Made by a program: the position numbers and the translations under genes. A DNA stretch of 64,000 nt from Sphingomonadales bacterium Ga0077557 (GTDB taxonomy: Bacteria > Pseudomonadota > Alphaproteobacteria > Sphingomonadales > Sphingomonadaceae), in NCBI GenBank assembly GCA_001464615.1, contig LNFI01000029.1, positions 54,214 through 118,213 on the forward strand, read 5' to 3'. Below are positions 8,903-15,487 of this stretch, piece by piece; the first letter of the stretch is position 1, and every line of letters starts with the position of its first letter. A model generated the notes under the pieces. It was not told the origin of the DNA, searched no databases, and saw only the letters and a list, made by a program, of their open reading frames with translations.

Positions 8903-9082
8903 TGCTCTTTCTCCCTCCCCTTCAGGAGCGGAGGGTCGGCCATGCCCCCGGCATGGCCTGAACAGCACGGGGTGCTGTTCACCCTGCACTGGCCGGGGTG
9001 GGGCCTGTCAACGAGCGCTGTGCTTCATGACAGGCCCCACCCCAACCCCTCCCCTGAAGGGGAGGGGCTTTGGCCCTCACTA
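8903..9082. repeat. palindromic repeat pair between rplY and pth (AAGCCCCTCCCC family)
   Basis: The intergenic gap contains GGGGTGGGGCCTGTC at about 8996-9010 and its exact reverse complement at 9029-9043. The right arm continues as CCCCAACCCCTCCCCTGAAG and GGGGAGGGGCTT. The same arms occur in frame inside glyS (about 16609-16712) and rnr (54013-54117). A degenerate left arm (CTCCCTCCCCTTCAGGAG) abuts the pth ribosome-binding site. A transcript through this gap would form a long stem-loop between rplY and pth, which could attenuate or process the mRNA. Confidence 0.8.
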
Positions 9083-9694
9083 TTACGCGCCAGCGGCGTC
9101 GGCAGCTTCGCCTTCGCTCGACTTGAGCGCTGATGGGGCAACGATCGTCGCGATGGTGAAATCGCGGTCTTCGATGGTCACCTTGCTGCCCTTGGGCAGG
9201 GTCACGCTCGAGATATGGATCGAATCGCCCACATCGAACCCAGCGAGCGAAATCTCGACATCATCAGGGATGACCGAGGCGTCGCACACCAGCTCAAGCT
9301 CGTGGCGAACAATGTTGAGCACGCCGCCACGCCTGATGCCGGGCGAGGTGTCTTCATCGGTGAAGCGGACGGGCACCTGCACGGTAACGGTCGAATGCTC
9401 GCCGATGCGCAGGAAATCGACATGCACGGGCCGGTCGGTAACCGGATCGAACGCGACATCCTTGGGCAGCGTCAGTGCGGGCGTGCCAGCAACGTCCAGG
9501 ATCACGGTGGAATTCATGAAATGCCCGGTCATCAAAGCGCGCATCAGCGCCTTTTCCTCGAGGTGAATCGAGACAGGGTCTTGCTTGTTGCCGTAAATCA
9601 CGGCGGGTACGCGGCCTTCGCGACGCAGCGAACGGGAGGCTCCCTTGCCAACCTGTCCACGCGTCTCGGCTGCGAGCGTCAATTGTTCGCTCAT
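9083..9694 (-). CDS. rplY: 50S ribosomal protein L25/general stress protein Ctc
   Basis: L25 binds 5S rRNA. This is the long Ctc/TL5 form (203 residues), with an N-terminal 5S-binding domain ([36 protein letters not shown]) and a C-terminal beta domain of unknown role. The end is acidic and Ala-rich ([10 protein letters not shown]). The order rplY-pth on one strand agrees with the usual neighbourhood. The start at 9694 has GGAGACTGAC upstream. Confidence 0.96.
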   Translation of the reverse strand: MSEQLTLAAETRGQVGKGASRSLRREGRVPAVIYGNKQDPVSIHLEEKALMRALMTGHFMNSTVILDVAGTPALTLPKDVAFDPVTDRPVHVDFLRIGEHSTVTVQVPVRFTDEDTSPGIRRGGVLNIVRHELELVCDASVIPDDVEISLAGFDVGDSIHISSVTLPKGSKVTIEDRDFTIATIVAPSALKSSEGEAADAAGA

Positions 9695-9815
9695 GTCAGT
9701 CTCCGAGTGTGTTTGGTGTCATCATCCGGCCAAGCCTCCAGGGATGACCCTGACCGGAAGCGCGGCGCTATAGGCGAGAGGACGTAAAAGGGCAAGTCAT
9801 GGGCACGGGGGGAGC

Positions 9816-10679
9816 TTACTGCACCCGCGCGACGCGAAGCCCGCGTGTGCGCAGCATCGCCACCAGCGATTTCGGCCCGACCAGATGCCCCGCGCCCACC
9901 GCGATCATGATCGTGCCGGGCTGCTTCATCCGCAGGGCGATCCAGCGGCTCCAGCGCGCATTGCGATTGGTCAGCAGGGCTGCTTCCAGCCCTGGCGCAC
10001 CCGCAAAAAGTCGGTCGTTGCTGCGCGCCAGCGCGGCGACATTGCCAGCCGACCAGGCGGCCAGCATTGCCGGATAGCCGCTGCTGTCTTCCACTGTTCG
10101 GGCAAGCAACAGCCGCTGGTCGCGCTCGCTCAGCGTGTCGAAAAACCCCAGCTGGCTGCCTGCGCTTTCGAACGCGCGTTGTGGCTTGCCGGCAAAGCGC
10201 GCCGCCAGCACCGTTTCGACGCCGTCAGCAGGGGTTGCCCCGGCCGCGCGGGCGCGTCCGCTTTCAATGGTGACGGCGGCGGCCCATGTCGCCAACCGGT
10301 CGAGTGTCGCGGCGGATTCACCAGCGTTGGCAATAGCGTGGTCAAGCGCGTCGCGATGATCAGCGGGCAGCCGTGCAGCGATCGGGGGCAGGCCGCCGCG
10401 CCGGGCGAGCTTGACAAACAACGCGGAAATCACCGCCGGATTGGGCTTTGCGATTTCCGTCACCAATTGGTCCGACGAAGCAATCGCGCGCGTCACCGCC
10501 GGTGTTTCCCAATCGACGGACGGGGGCAGCGCGTGGATCGTCCCGAACAGCCAGATTCTGGTGTCGGCGTCGCGGACTAAAAAAAGCGCCGGCCGCGCCG
10601 GGGCAGGGCGCGGCCGGTCGCAGCCGGGCAGGGCGATGAAGGCGGCGATCCATAGGGGCGTGATCAGCCGCCATCGCAT
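9816..10679 (-). CDS. TraB/GumN family lipoprotein (paralogue 1)
   Basis: This TraB/GumN-type protein (PF01963) of about 287 residues has family signatures: RIWLFGTIHALPPS near the N-terminus, RNARWSRWIALRMKQPGTI, and a C-terminal AVGAGHLVGPKSLVAML. The TraB fold contains GxxH and GNRH-like residues suggesting metal-dependent hydrolysis, but the bacterial role is not established. The signal ends in a lipobox (LPGC), so it is probably an envelope lipoprotein. It lies 13 bases downstream of paralogue 2. Its first codons overlap a terminator-like hairpin (10579-10617). The start at 10679 is chosen at the lipoprotein signal. Confidence 0.85.
   Translation of the reverse strand: MRWRLITPLWIAAFIALPGCDRPRPAPARPALFLVRDADTRIWLFGTIHALPPSVDWETPAVTRAIASSDQLVTEIAKPNPAVISALFVKLARRGGLPPIAARLPADHRDALDHAIANAGESAATLDRLATWAAAVTIESGRARAAGATPADGVETVLAARFAGKPQRAFESAGSQLGFFDTLSERDQRLLLARTVEDSSGYPAMLAAWSAGNVAALARSNDRLFAGAPGLEAALLTNRNARWSRWIALRMKQPGTIMIAVGAGHLVGPKSLVAMLRTRGLRVARVQ
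10579..10617 (-). terminator. intrinsic-terminator-like hairpin inside the start of the downstream lipoprotein gene
   Basis: On the minus strand a perfect 11-bp stem, CCGGCCGCGCC with GGCGCGGCCGG and a 7-base loop, is followed by CGC and a run of seven T. This is the textbook form of a Rho-independent terminator. It lies about 75 bases after the stop codon of paralogue 2 and inside codons just after the lipobox Cys of paralogue 1, encoding the Arg/Pro/Ala-rich linker. It may end or attenuate transcription from paralogue 2. Translating ribosomes could prevent hairpin formation. Confidence 0.6.
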
Positions 10680-10692
10680 GTGCCCGAACCCT

Positions 10693-11622
10693 TCAATAGT
10701 TGACCCGGGTGGCGGCCAGATGGTGGGTGCCCAGCTGCACCTGGACGCTGTCCTTGCCGGCCAGATGGCCCGCGCCAACCGCGATAAACACCGTGCCGGG
10801 CTTCTTCATCCGTTCATCGATCCAATTCGCCCAGCGGACATTGCGATCGGCGAGCAGGATCTTGTAAAGCTTGGGCAGCCTGTCGATGTCCCTGTTCATG
10901 ACGGCGCCCAGCGCTTCGGGATCGCCCTTGGTCCAATTGGCAACCATCTCGTCGATGGTTTTAATCCCGTCGTCGAAATCATCGACACCCAGTTCCAGAA
11001 ACGCAATCTGATCGGCTTCGGGCAGCGTGGCGAAATAGCCGAGTTGCTGTTCCAGCGTTTCAAGCCCCGTTACAGGCTTCCCCGCCGTTTTCGCGGCGGC
11101 ATCGATAGCGCGCTCAGCACCCGAATTCGGATCATAGCCGGATTTCTGCAGCAAGATGTTGCTCATCGTTACGGCAGCAAACCACGGATAAAGCTTGTCG
11201 AATGCCGTCGACGGAAAGCCCAGCTTGGCGAGCACGGCTGCATAGGCAGCGCGCTTTTCCGGGTGGAGCTTTTCGGTCAGCGGTGGGCCGTCGGGATCGA
11301 CGACCAGCGGCAGCAATATCTTCTGGGCTTCCGCATCGCTGGGCAGCGGGATTTCGAGCACGACTTCCTTGCTGGCGTCGAAAGCCTTTTTCACGCCTTC
11401 GTCGAACCAGCTCAGGCCGGGCTTCAGGACATGAACGGTGCCGAACAGATAGATCGTCGTGTCGTCGTCCTTCACCACCCACAAGGCGGGGTCGGCATCG
11501 ACCGTGGCGACGGGAGCAGCCGCAGGAGGCGTCGCCGCCGTCTGGGCAATGGCCGGGCCAGCGAGCATCAGGGCAATCGGGCTCATTGCGCCGAGCAGGC
11601 GTTTGCGTGTGATCAACATCAT
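10693..11622 (-). CDS. TraB/GumN family protein (paralogue 2)
   Basis: About 309 residues with a signal peptide ending near AGPAIAQ, followed by TraB/GumN signatures: TTIYLFGTVHVLKPGLSW, ADRNVRWANWIDERMKKPGT and IAVGAGHLAGKDSVQVQL. It is probably periplasmic rather than lipidated, since no Cys follows the signal. Two adjacent ATG codons (11622 and 11619) follow GAGAAGAGAG; 11622 is given. It lies just upstream of paralogue 1 on the same strand. The molecular role of bacterial TraB/GumN proteins is unsettled. Confidence 0.85.
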   Translation of the reverse strand: MMLITRKRLLGAMSPIALMLAGPAIAQTAATPPAAAPVATVDADPALWVVKDDDTTIYLFGTVHVLKPGLSWFDEGVKKAFDASKEVVLEIPLPSDAEAQKILLPLVVDPDGPPLTEKLHPEKRAAYAAVLAKLGFPSTAFDKLYPWFAAVTMSNILLQKSGYDPNSGAERAIDAAAKTAGKPVTGLETLEQQLGYFATLPEADQIAFLELGVDDFDDGIKTIDEMVANWTKGDPEALGAVMNRDIDRLPKLYKILLADRNVRWANWIDERMKKPGTVFIAVGAGHLAGKDSVQVQLGTHHLAATRVNY

Positions 11623-11665
11623 GTCTCTCTTCTCAGGGGTAGTTTTGGGGTTTAACGCCAATAAG

Positions 11666-12082
11666 TCACATAAAACGTCGCTTGACGAACACGGCCAGGA
11701 CGATGGCCATTGTCGCTGTAAAAATCCCGAATTCACTGATCGGCAGGTTTAGGTCCAGCTTCTGGCCAATGTCCTTCGCCACGAACAGCGTCAGATAGAC
11801 GACCATCCCGACGTAACAGCTCCACAGATTGGCATCGCGTTCCTGCTCGTCGATGACACGCATATAAATCAGCGTGCCCCAGACCAGGCAGACGACCATC
11901 GCCAACACGCCACCGCCAAGCAAAGCCGTGCGCATCAGCCCTGGATCGATGTTCACGCCGATCCCCATCAGCACACCGGCAATGGCGCCTGCCGCAATGG
12001 AGCCGATCCACGCCGCACGCTGGTTGCGCAACTGGCTGCGGGCACTGGCCTGCCAGTCAGTGTCGGATGTGCCTTTGCTCAT
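11666..12082 (-). CDS. four-helix membrane protein of unknown function
   Basis: A 138-residue protein with about four hydrophobic segments: IGSIAAGAIAGVLMGIGV, ALLGGGVLAMVVCLVWGTLI, the segment around CYVGMVVYLTLFVA, and IFTATMAIVLAVFV. I recognise no domain. It is the last gene of a probable operon with the upstream membrane protein (22-base gap) and the XRE regulator. Small regulators paired with membrane proteins are common in sphingomonads and other bacteria, but no function is assigned. Confidence 0.7.
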   Translation of the reverse strand: MSKGTSDTDWQASARSQLRNQRAAWIGSIAAGAIAGVLMGIGVNIDPGLMRTALLGGGVLAMVVCLVWGTLIYMRVIDEQERDANLWSCYVGMVVYLTLFVAKDIGQKLDLNLPISEFGIFTATMAIVLAVFVKRRFM

Positions 12083-12104
12083 TGCTCAATCCTTGACCGG
12101 TTTC

Positions 12105-12554
12105 TTAGTCGCGCCACTTCAGGATGATGAAGGTGACCAGCGTCACCCCATAGCCGAGCAGGAACAGTCCAAGCGCAGTCGGCTCGGGTGCCAGGCCGCC
12201 CGCCGAAAGCACGAACCACGCCGGGTAACCGCCCAGCACCGCCAGCCAGCCTGCCGCCAGCCCGCGCAGATTGCGCCGCGCCGCCAGCTCGTCGATCGTG
12301 CGGAACATGTAGAGCGGCAGCCCAATCAGCCCGATCAGCAGGCCGATCGCGCCGATGATCGCGATGGCAGGCGATAGTTGGAGCCCTGTGATGTGCCACA
12401 GTGATGGTCCGCCCTCATGCGGATGCGTATCGAATGCGCCGATCAACGACCCGATGACTGCGCCGAAGATAATTAGTCCGATGTACAGTCGGCGCTGGTA
12501 CCGCTTGCGCGCCAGTGTCGCCAATTCGCCTGGGCCCATCTCACGCGTTGCCAT
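12105..12554 (-). CDS. membrane protein of unknown function, coupled to the XRE regulator
   Basis: A 149-residue protein with four predicted membrane segments (LYIGLIIFGAVIGSLIGAF, ITGLQLSPAIAIIGAIGLLI, LAAGWLAVLGGYPAWFVLSA, LGLFLLGYGVTLVTFIIL). Its ATG at 12554 lies inside the end of the upstream regulator gene (14-base overlap), implying translational coupling. The frame extends further upstream, but only antiparallel to the regulator reading frame, and that part is rejected. The topology suggests a partner or target of the regulator; this is inference. Confidence 0.75.
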   Translation of the reverse strand: MATREMGPGELATLARKRYQRRLYIGLIIFGAVIGSLIGAFDTHPHEGGPSLWHITGLQLSPAIAIIGAIGLLIGLIGLPLYMFRTIDELAARRNLRGLAAGWLAVLGGYPAWFVLSAGGLAPEPTALGLFLLGYGVTLVTFIILKWRD

Positions 12555-12756
12555 CGGACCGCTCCTCGCCATCATCGAAAACCTCCTCGATTGCCATGTC
12601 GAACAGTCGGCCGATCTTGAAGGCGAGCGGCAGGGAAGGATCATATTTCCCCGTTTCGATCGCGTTGACGGCCTGACGCGACACGCCCAGCCGGCCACCA
12701 AGCTCCGCTTGGCTCCAGTCGCGTTCGGCGCGCAGCACCTTCAATCTGTTTTTCAT
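12541..12756 (-). CDS. XRE-family helix-turn-helix transcriptional regulator
   Basis: A 71-residue Cro/CI-type DNA-binding protein: MKNRLKVLRAERDWSQAELG, with the recognition helix in LGVSRQAVNAIETGKYDPSL. It has the short form (YozG-like) commonly found next to small membrane proteins. The ATG at 12756 is chosen because MKNRL is the family-typical start; a start at 12771 adds five residues. It heads an operon with two membrane-protein genes. An array of GTCAA-N6-CTGAC repeats lies just upstream, so autoregulation is likely. Confidence 0.9.
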   Translation of the reverse strand: MKNRLKVLRAERDWSQAELGGRLGVSRQAVNAIETGKYDPSLPLAFKIGRLFDMAIEEVFDDGEERSDGNA

Positions 12757-12785
12757 CAGCCCTGTCCACATCCGCGTGAACCCTA

Positions 12786-12883
12786 GTCAATCGTCCCTGA
12801 CCCGATGTCAAGGTACACTGACCAAATGCCCCTGATTCGTGATCATGTCAAGTGTCGCTGACAAATAGTCATCCGACCCTGAT
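12786..12883. promoter_or_regulatory. array of GTCAA-N6-CTGAC operator-like sites upstream of the XRE regulator
   Basis: Three 16-bp sites of the form GTCAA-N6-CTGAC lie at 12786-12801, 12807-12822 and 12847-12862. A fourth, degenerate one (GTCA-N8-TGAT) lies at 12868-12883. Each has dyad symmetry (GTCA/TGAC). The start-to-start distances are 21, 40 and 21 bases, close to whole helical turns, so a dimeric regulator could bind all of them on one face. The array fills the gap between a TraB gene and the XRE regulator, whose product is the obvious candidate ligand. Confidence 0.6.
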
Positions 12884-12895
12884 CTAAACACCCCT

Positions 12896-13990
12896 TCACT
12901 GAACCCGGTCCACCCGCACGCCGCGCATCTCAAGTTGCGCGATCAGCGATCCATCGCCAATGAAATGCCCGGCACCGGCGGCGAACAGGCACGTGCCCGG
13001 ACGGCGCATCCGGGCGATCAAGGTGGCGGCCCAAGCGGCATTGCGGTTGGTGAGCAACGGCGCTGCGAGCGCGGCAGAGCCGGTGGCGGCGGCAAGATCG
13101 ATCGTCAGCGCCGAATCGGGGCCAACCTCCCCCTTGGCCCAGGCATGGGTGGCGGCGCGCAGATCAGCCCGGCTGCGGATGGGCGCATCAAGCGCGGCAT
13201 GCACCATGCGTTGCTGCTCCACCTCAGGCACGGCGTTGACGCTGGCGATCACCTGATCGCTATTTTCAATCGCGCGCACCGGCTTCTTCTGGGCGGTGAA
13301 CTGCGCTTCCAGCCAATCATCGGCGCCGGGTCCGGGCACTTCACCGCTGCGTAACTCACGCACCAGCGAGATTGCGACGGAGGCGATCCAGCTTGGCATC
13401 TGATCGAACAATGTCGCTGCTTCGGGGGGCAGGCTGGCGGTAAAGGCGGCCAGCTTGGCGCGATGATCGGCCCCGACCCGCGCGGTCAGCGGGGGCAGCG
13501 TAGTGGCGGGTGGCGCTTGGTCCCGCAAGCCGTTGCGCTCCACCGATTCCAGGATCAGTTCGCTCGATCGCGCGATAATGCGGTCAAGCGCGGCCGTCCG
13601 CCAGGCAAAGCCCGGTGGCAGGACATGGATCGTCCCGAACAGATAGATCGTCGTATCGCGATCACTAATCCGCCAGATCGCCGGGCGCGGTCGATAGTTT
13701 TGCGATAGCTGCGCCAATTGTTCGCTATCGTTCGGCCAATCGGCACCCTCCAGCCAACGCACATCGAAATCATCGGGCGCGACGCGGTAATCGGCCGAGA
13801 GGCGCGGATAGCGCAATTGTGGCTGGCCATAGCGCGAGGCCGCGTCATCGTCTGCTACAGCGCGATAGCTGATCGGTGGCGGATCGCGTGCTGCCACCGG
13901 AGCTGAAAACAGCAGTGCTGCCATCAGCATTGCCGCATGCCGTGCCCAGCTGCCGCCCAGCGGCGAAAAGGCGACCCTGATCGGGACCAT
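12896..13990 (-). CDS. TraB/GumN family protein (paralogue 3)
   Basis: About 364 residues with a signal peptide (AAMLMAALLFSAPVAA), then a roughly 100-residue extension not present in the other two copies, then TraB/GumN signatures: TTIYLFGTIHVLPPGFAW, TNRNAAWAATLIARMRRPGT and FAAGAGHFIGDGSLIAQL. The start at 13990 places the signal near the N-terminus; 13930 is also possible, and the frame is open to 14104. It is the third member of the family within about 4 kb. It lies upstream of the XRE operon and is divergent from glyQ. Confidence 0.82.
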   Translation of the reverse strand: MVPIRVAFSPLGGSWARHAAMLMAALLFSAPVAARDPPPISYRAVADDDAASRYGQPQLRYPRLSADYRVAPDDFDVRWLEGADWPNDSEQLAQLSQNYRPRPAIWRISDRDTTIYLFGTIHVLPPGFAWRTAALDRIIARSSELILESVERNGLRDQAPPATTLPPLTARVGADHRAKLAAFTASLPPEAATLFDQMPSWIASVAISLVRELRSGEVPGPGADDWLEAQFTAQKKPVRAIENSDQVIASVNAVPEVEQQRMVHAALDAPIRSRADLRAATHAWAKGEVGPDSALTIDLAAATGSAALAAPLLTNRNAAWAATLIARMRRPGTCLFAAGAGHFIGDGSLIAQLEMRGVRVDRVQ

Positions 13991-14171
13991 CTGCGTCGAT
14001 AGATAAGGGTTAACGCGTCGTGCGCAAGCCGATCGCCAGGGCGCCCCCGGCACGCTGCGCCATTGACCCGCCCCAACGCCCACGCCAAAGGTGCGCGCGT
14101 TCAATATTGCAGGTGCGAAGGTTCGTTCATTGGCCAGCCAGCCGACCCGTTTTCCGTTAAGCTTTCAGGCC

Positions 14172-15011
14172 ATGATCCTGACGCTCCACCGCTATTGGAG
14201 CGATCATGGCTGTCTGATTCTCCAGCCTTACGACATGGAAATGGGCGCGGGCACCTTTCACACCGCGACAACCTTGCGCGCGCTCGGGCCCGATGCCTGG
14301 AACGCGGCGTTCGTCCAGCCCTGCCGCCGCCCGACCGATGGCCGCTATGGCGAGAACCCCAATCGGCTGCAGCATTATTACCAATATCAGGTGATCCTGA
14401 AGCCAAGCCCGCCGAACCTGCAGGAGCTGTATCTCGGCTCATTGAAGGCGATCGGCGTCGACATGCTGGCGCACGACATCCGCTTCGTTGAGGATGATTG
14501 GGAAAGCCCAACGCTCGGCGCCTGGGGGCTCGGCTGGGAGGTCTGGTGCGACGGCATGGAGGTGACGCAGTTCACCTATTTCCAGCAGATGGGCGGTTTC
14601 GACTGCAAGCCCGTCGCGGGCGAGCTGACCTATGGGCTCGAGCGGCTGGCGATGTATATCCAGAACAAGGACAGCATCTACGACCTGGCCTATAACGATG
14701 CCGGGGTGAGCTATGGCGACGTATTCCTGGAAAATGAACGCCAGATGAGTGCGTGGAATTTCGAGGTGGCGGACACCGATTCGCTGGTCGACCAGTTCAA
14801 GAAGCACACCGCCGAGTGTGAGAACTGCCTTGAAGCAAAACTGCCGATCCCCGCTTATGAACAAGCGATCAAGGCCAGCCACGTCTTCAACCTGTTGCAA
14901 GCGCGCGGCGTCATCTCGGTCGCCGAGCGCCAGGCCTATATGGGCCGCGTCCGCGATCTGGCGAAGGGCGCATGCGGCGCGTGGATGGCAAAAAACGGGT
15001 GGGCGGCGTGA
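14172..15011 (+). CDS. glyQ: glycyl-tRNA synthetase alpha subunit
   Basis: GlyQ carries the class II catalytic domain of the heterotetrameric bacterial GlyRS, which charges tRNA-Gly. The protein has 279 residues and begins [20 protein letters not shown], followed by [30 protein letters not shown] and [19 protein letters not shown]. The usual N-terminal MxFQD residues appear in frame upstream (LSFQA), but no start codon is found there, so the ATG at 14172 is used. The stop overlaps a GTG (15008) that could start the inserted DUF559 ORF. glyS follows after that insertion. Confidence 0.95.
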   Translation: MILTLHRYWSDHGCLILQPYDMEMGAGTFHTATTLRALGPDAWNAAFVQPCRRPTDGRYGENPNRLQHYYQYQVILKPSPPNLQELYLGSLKAIGVDMLAHDIRFVEDDWESPTLGAWGLGWEVWCDGMEVTQFTYFQQMGGFDCKPVAGELTYGLERLAMYIQNKDSIYDLAYNDAGVSYGDVFLENERQMSAWNFEVADTDSLVDQFKKHTAECENCLEAKLPIPAYEQAIKASHVFNLLQARGVISVAERQAYMGRVRDLAKGACGAWMAKNGWAA

Positions 15012-15487
15012 ACGCAACCGAAAATCCTCCCCGGGACGGGGAGGTGGTGCGCAGCACCGGAGGGGGAAGGCCGCGCACGCTCCGACGGCCGGAAGTATAC
15101 CAAGCCCGCCGCGCACGCCGGGAAATGAGCTTGCCGGAGGTATTGCTGTGGCAGCGGCTCAAAGGGTCGCCGCAAGGCATCGCCTTCCGCAGGCAGCACC
15201 CGATTGGAGCCTATCGAGCCGATTTTTACTGTGCCGTTGCCAAGCTCGTTATCGAGGTCGATGGCATCGCGCACGATATGGGCGATCGACCGGAGCGGGA
15301 CATCCAGCGGACAATGTGGTTGGAAGCGGCGGGTTACCGCGTTTTGCGGATCATGGCGGCTGACGTTTTGAAGAACGCTGACGAGGCGGCTCAAGCGATC
15401 GTTGCGTTTGCGGCGGCCCCCCTCCACCACCAGCCTGAAGAAGGCTGGCGGTCCCCCTCCCCGCTGGCGGGGAGGATTGAAGAGTGA
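15008..15487 (+). CDS. DUF559 domain (Vsr-like) endonuclease-like protein inside a repeat element
   Basis: This 159-residue protein has the DUF559 core: [41 protein letters not shown] and [19 protein letters not shown]. The D...ExD arrangement is that of PD-(D/E)xK/Vsr-type nucleases. The first 20 and last 23 or so residues are encoded by palindromic repeat arms. The GTG start overlaps the glyQ stop (GTGA at 15008-15011), and the stop overlaps the glyS start (GTGA at 15484-15487). The ORF therefore sits between two genes normally adjacent and coupled. A more upstream ATG (14972) lies inside glyQ. Nuclease activity is inferred from the fold. Confidence 0.82.
   Translation: MNATENPPRDGEVVRSTGGGRPRTLRRPEVYQARRARREMSLPEVLLWQRLKGSPQGIAFRRQHPIGAYRADFYCAVAKLVIEVDGIAHDMGDRPERDIQRTMWLEAAGYRVLRIMAADVLKNADEAAQAIVAFAAAPLHHQPEEGWRSPSPLAGRIEE
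15022..15479 (+). mobile_element. repeat-bounded element carrying a DUF559 nuclease ORF
   Basis: The element begins AATCCTCCCCGGGACGGGGA (15022) and ends with CCCCGCTGGCGGGGAGGATT (to 15479), giving inverted terminal AATCCTCCCC/GGGGAGGATT. Each end is itself a small hairpin. The right arm also holds CCCCCCTCCACCA followed by a second hairpin. The same two arms flank a 149-bp insert in gcvPB (40186-40334) that lacks the nuclease. No other transposase is seen, so mobility driven by the DUF559 protein is an inference. Confidence 0.65.

Noticed and set aside
15008..15487. DUF559 ORF as a Vsr mismatch-repair gene
   Set aside because: It has only the core fold; it lacks a neighbouring dcm-type methylase and sits in a repeat element.
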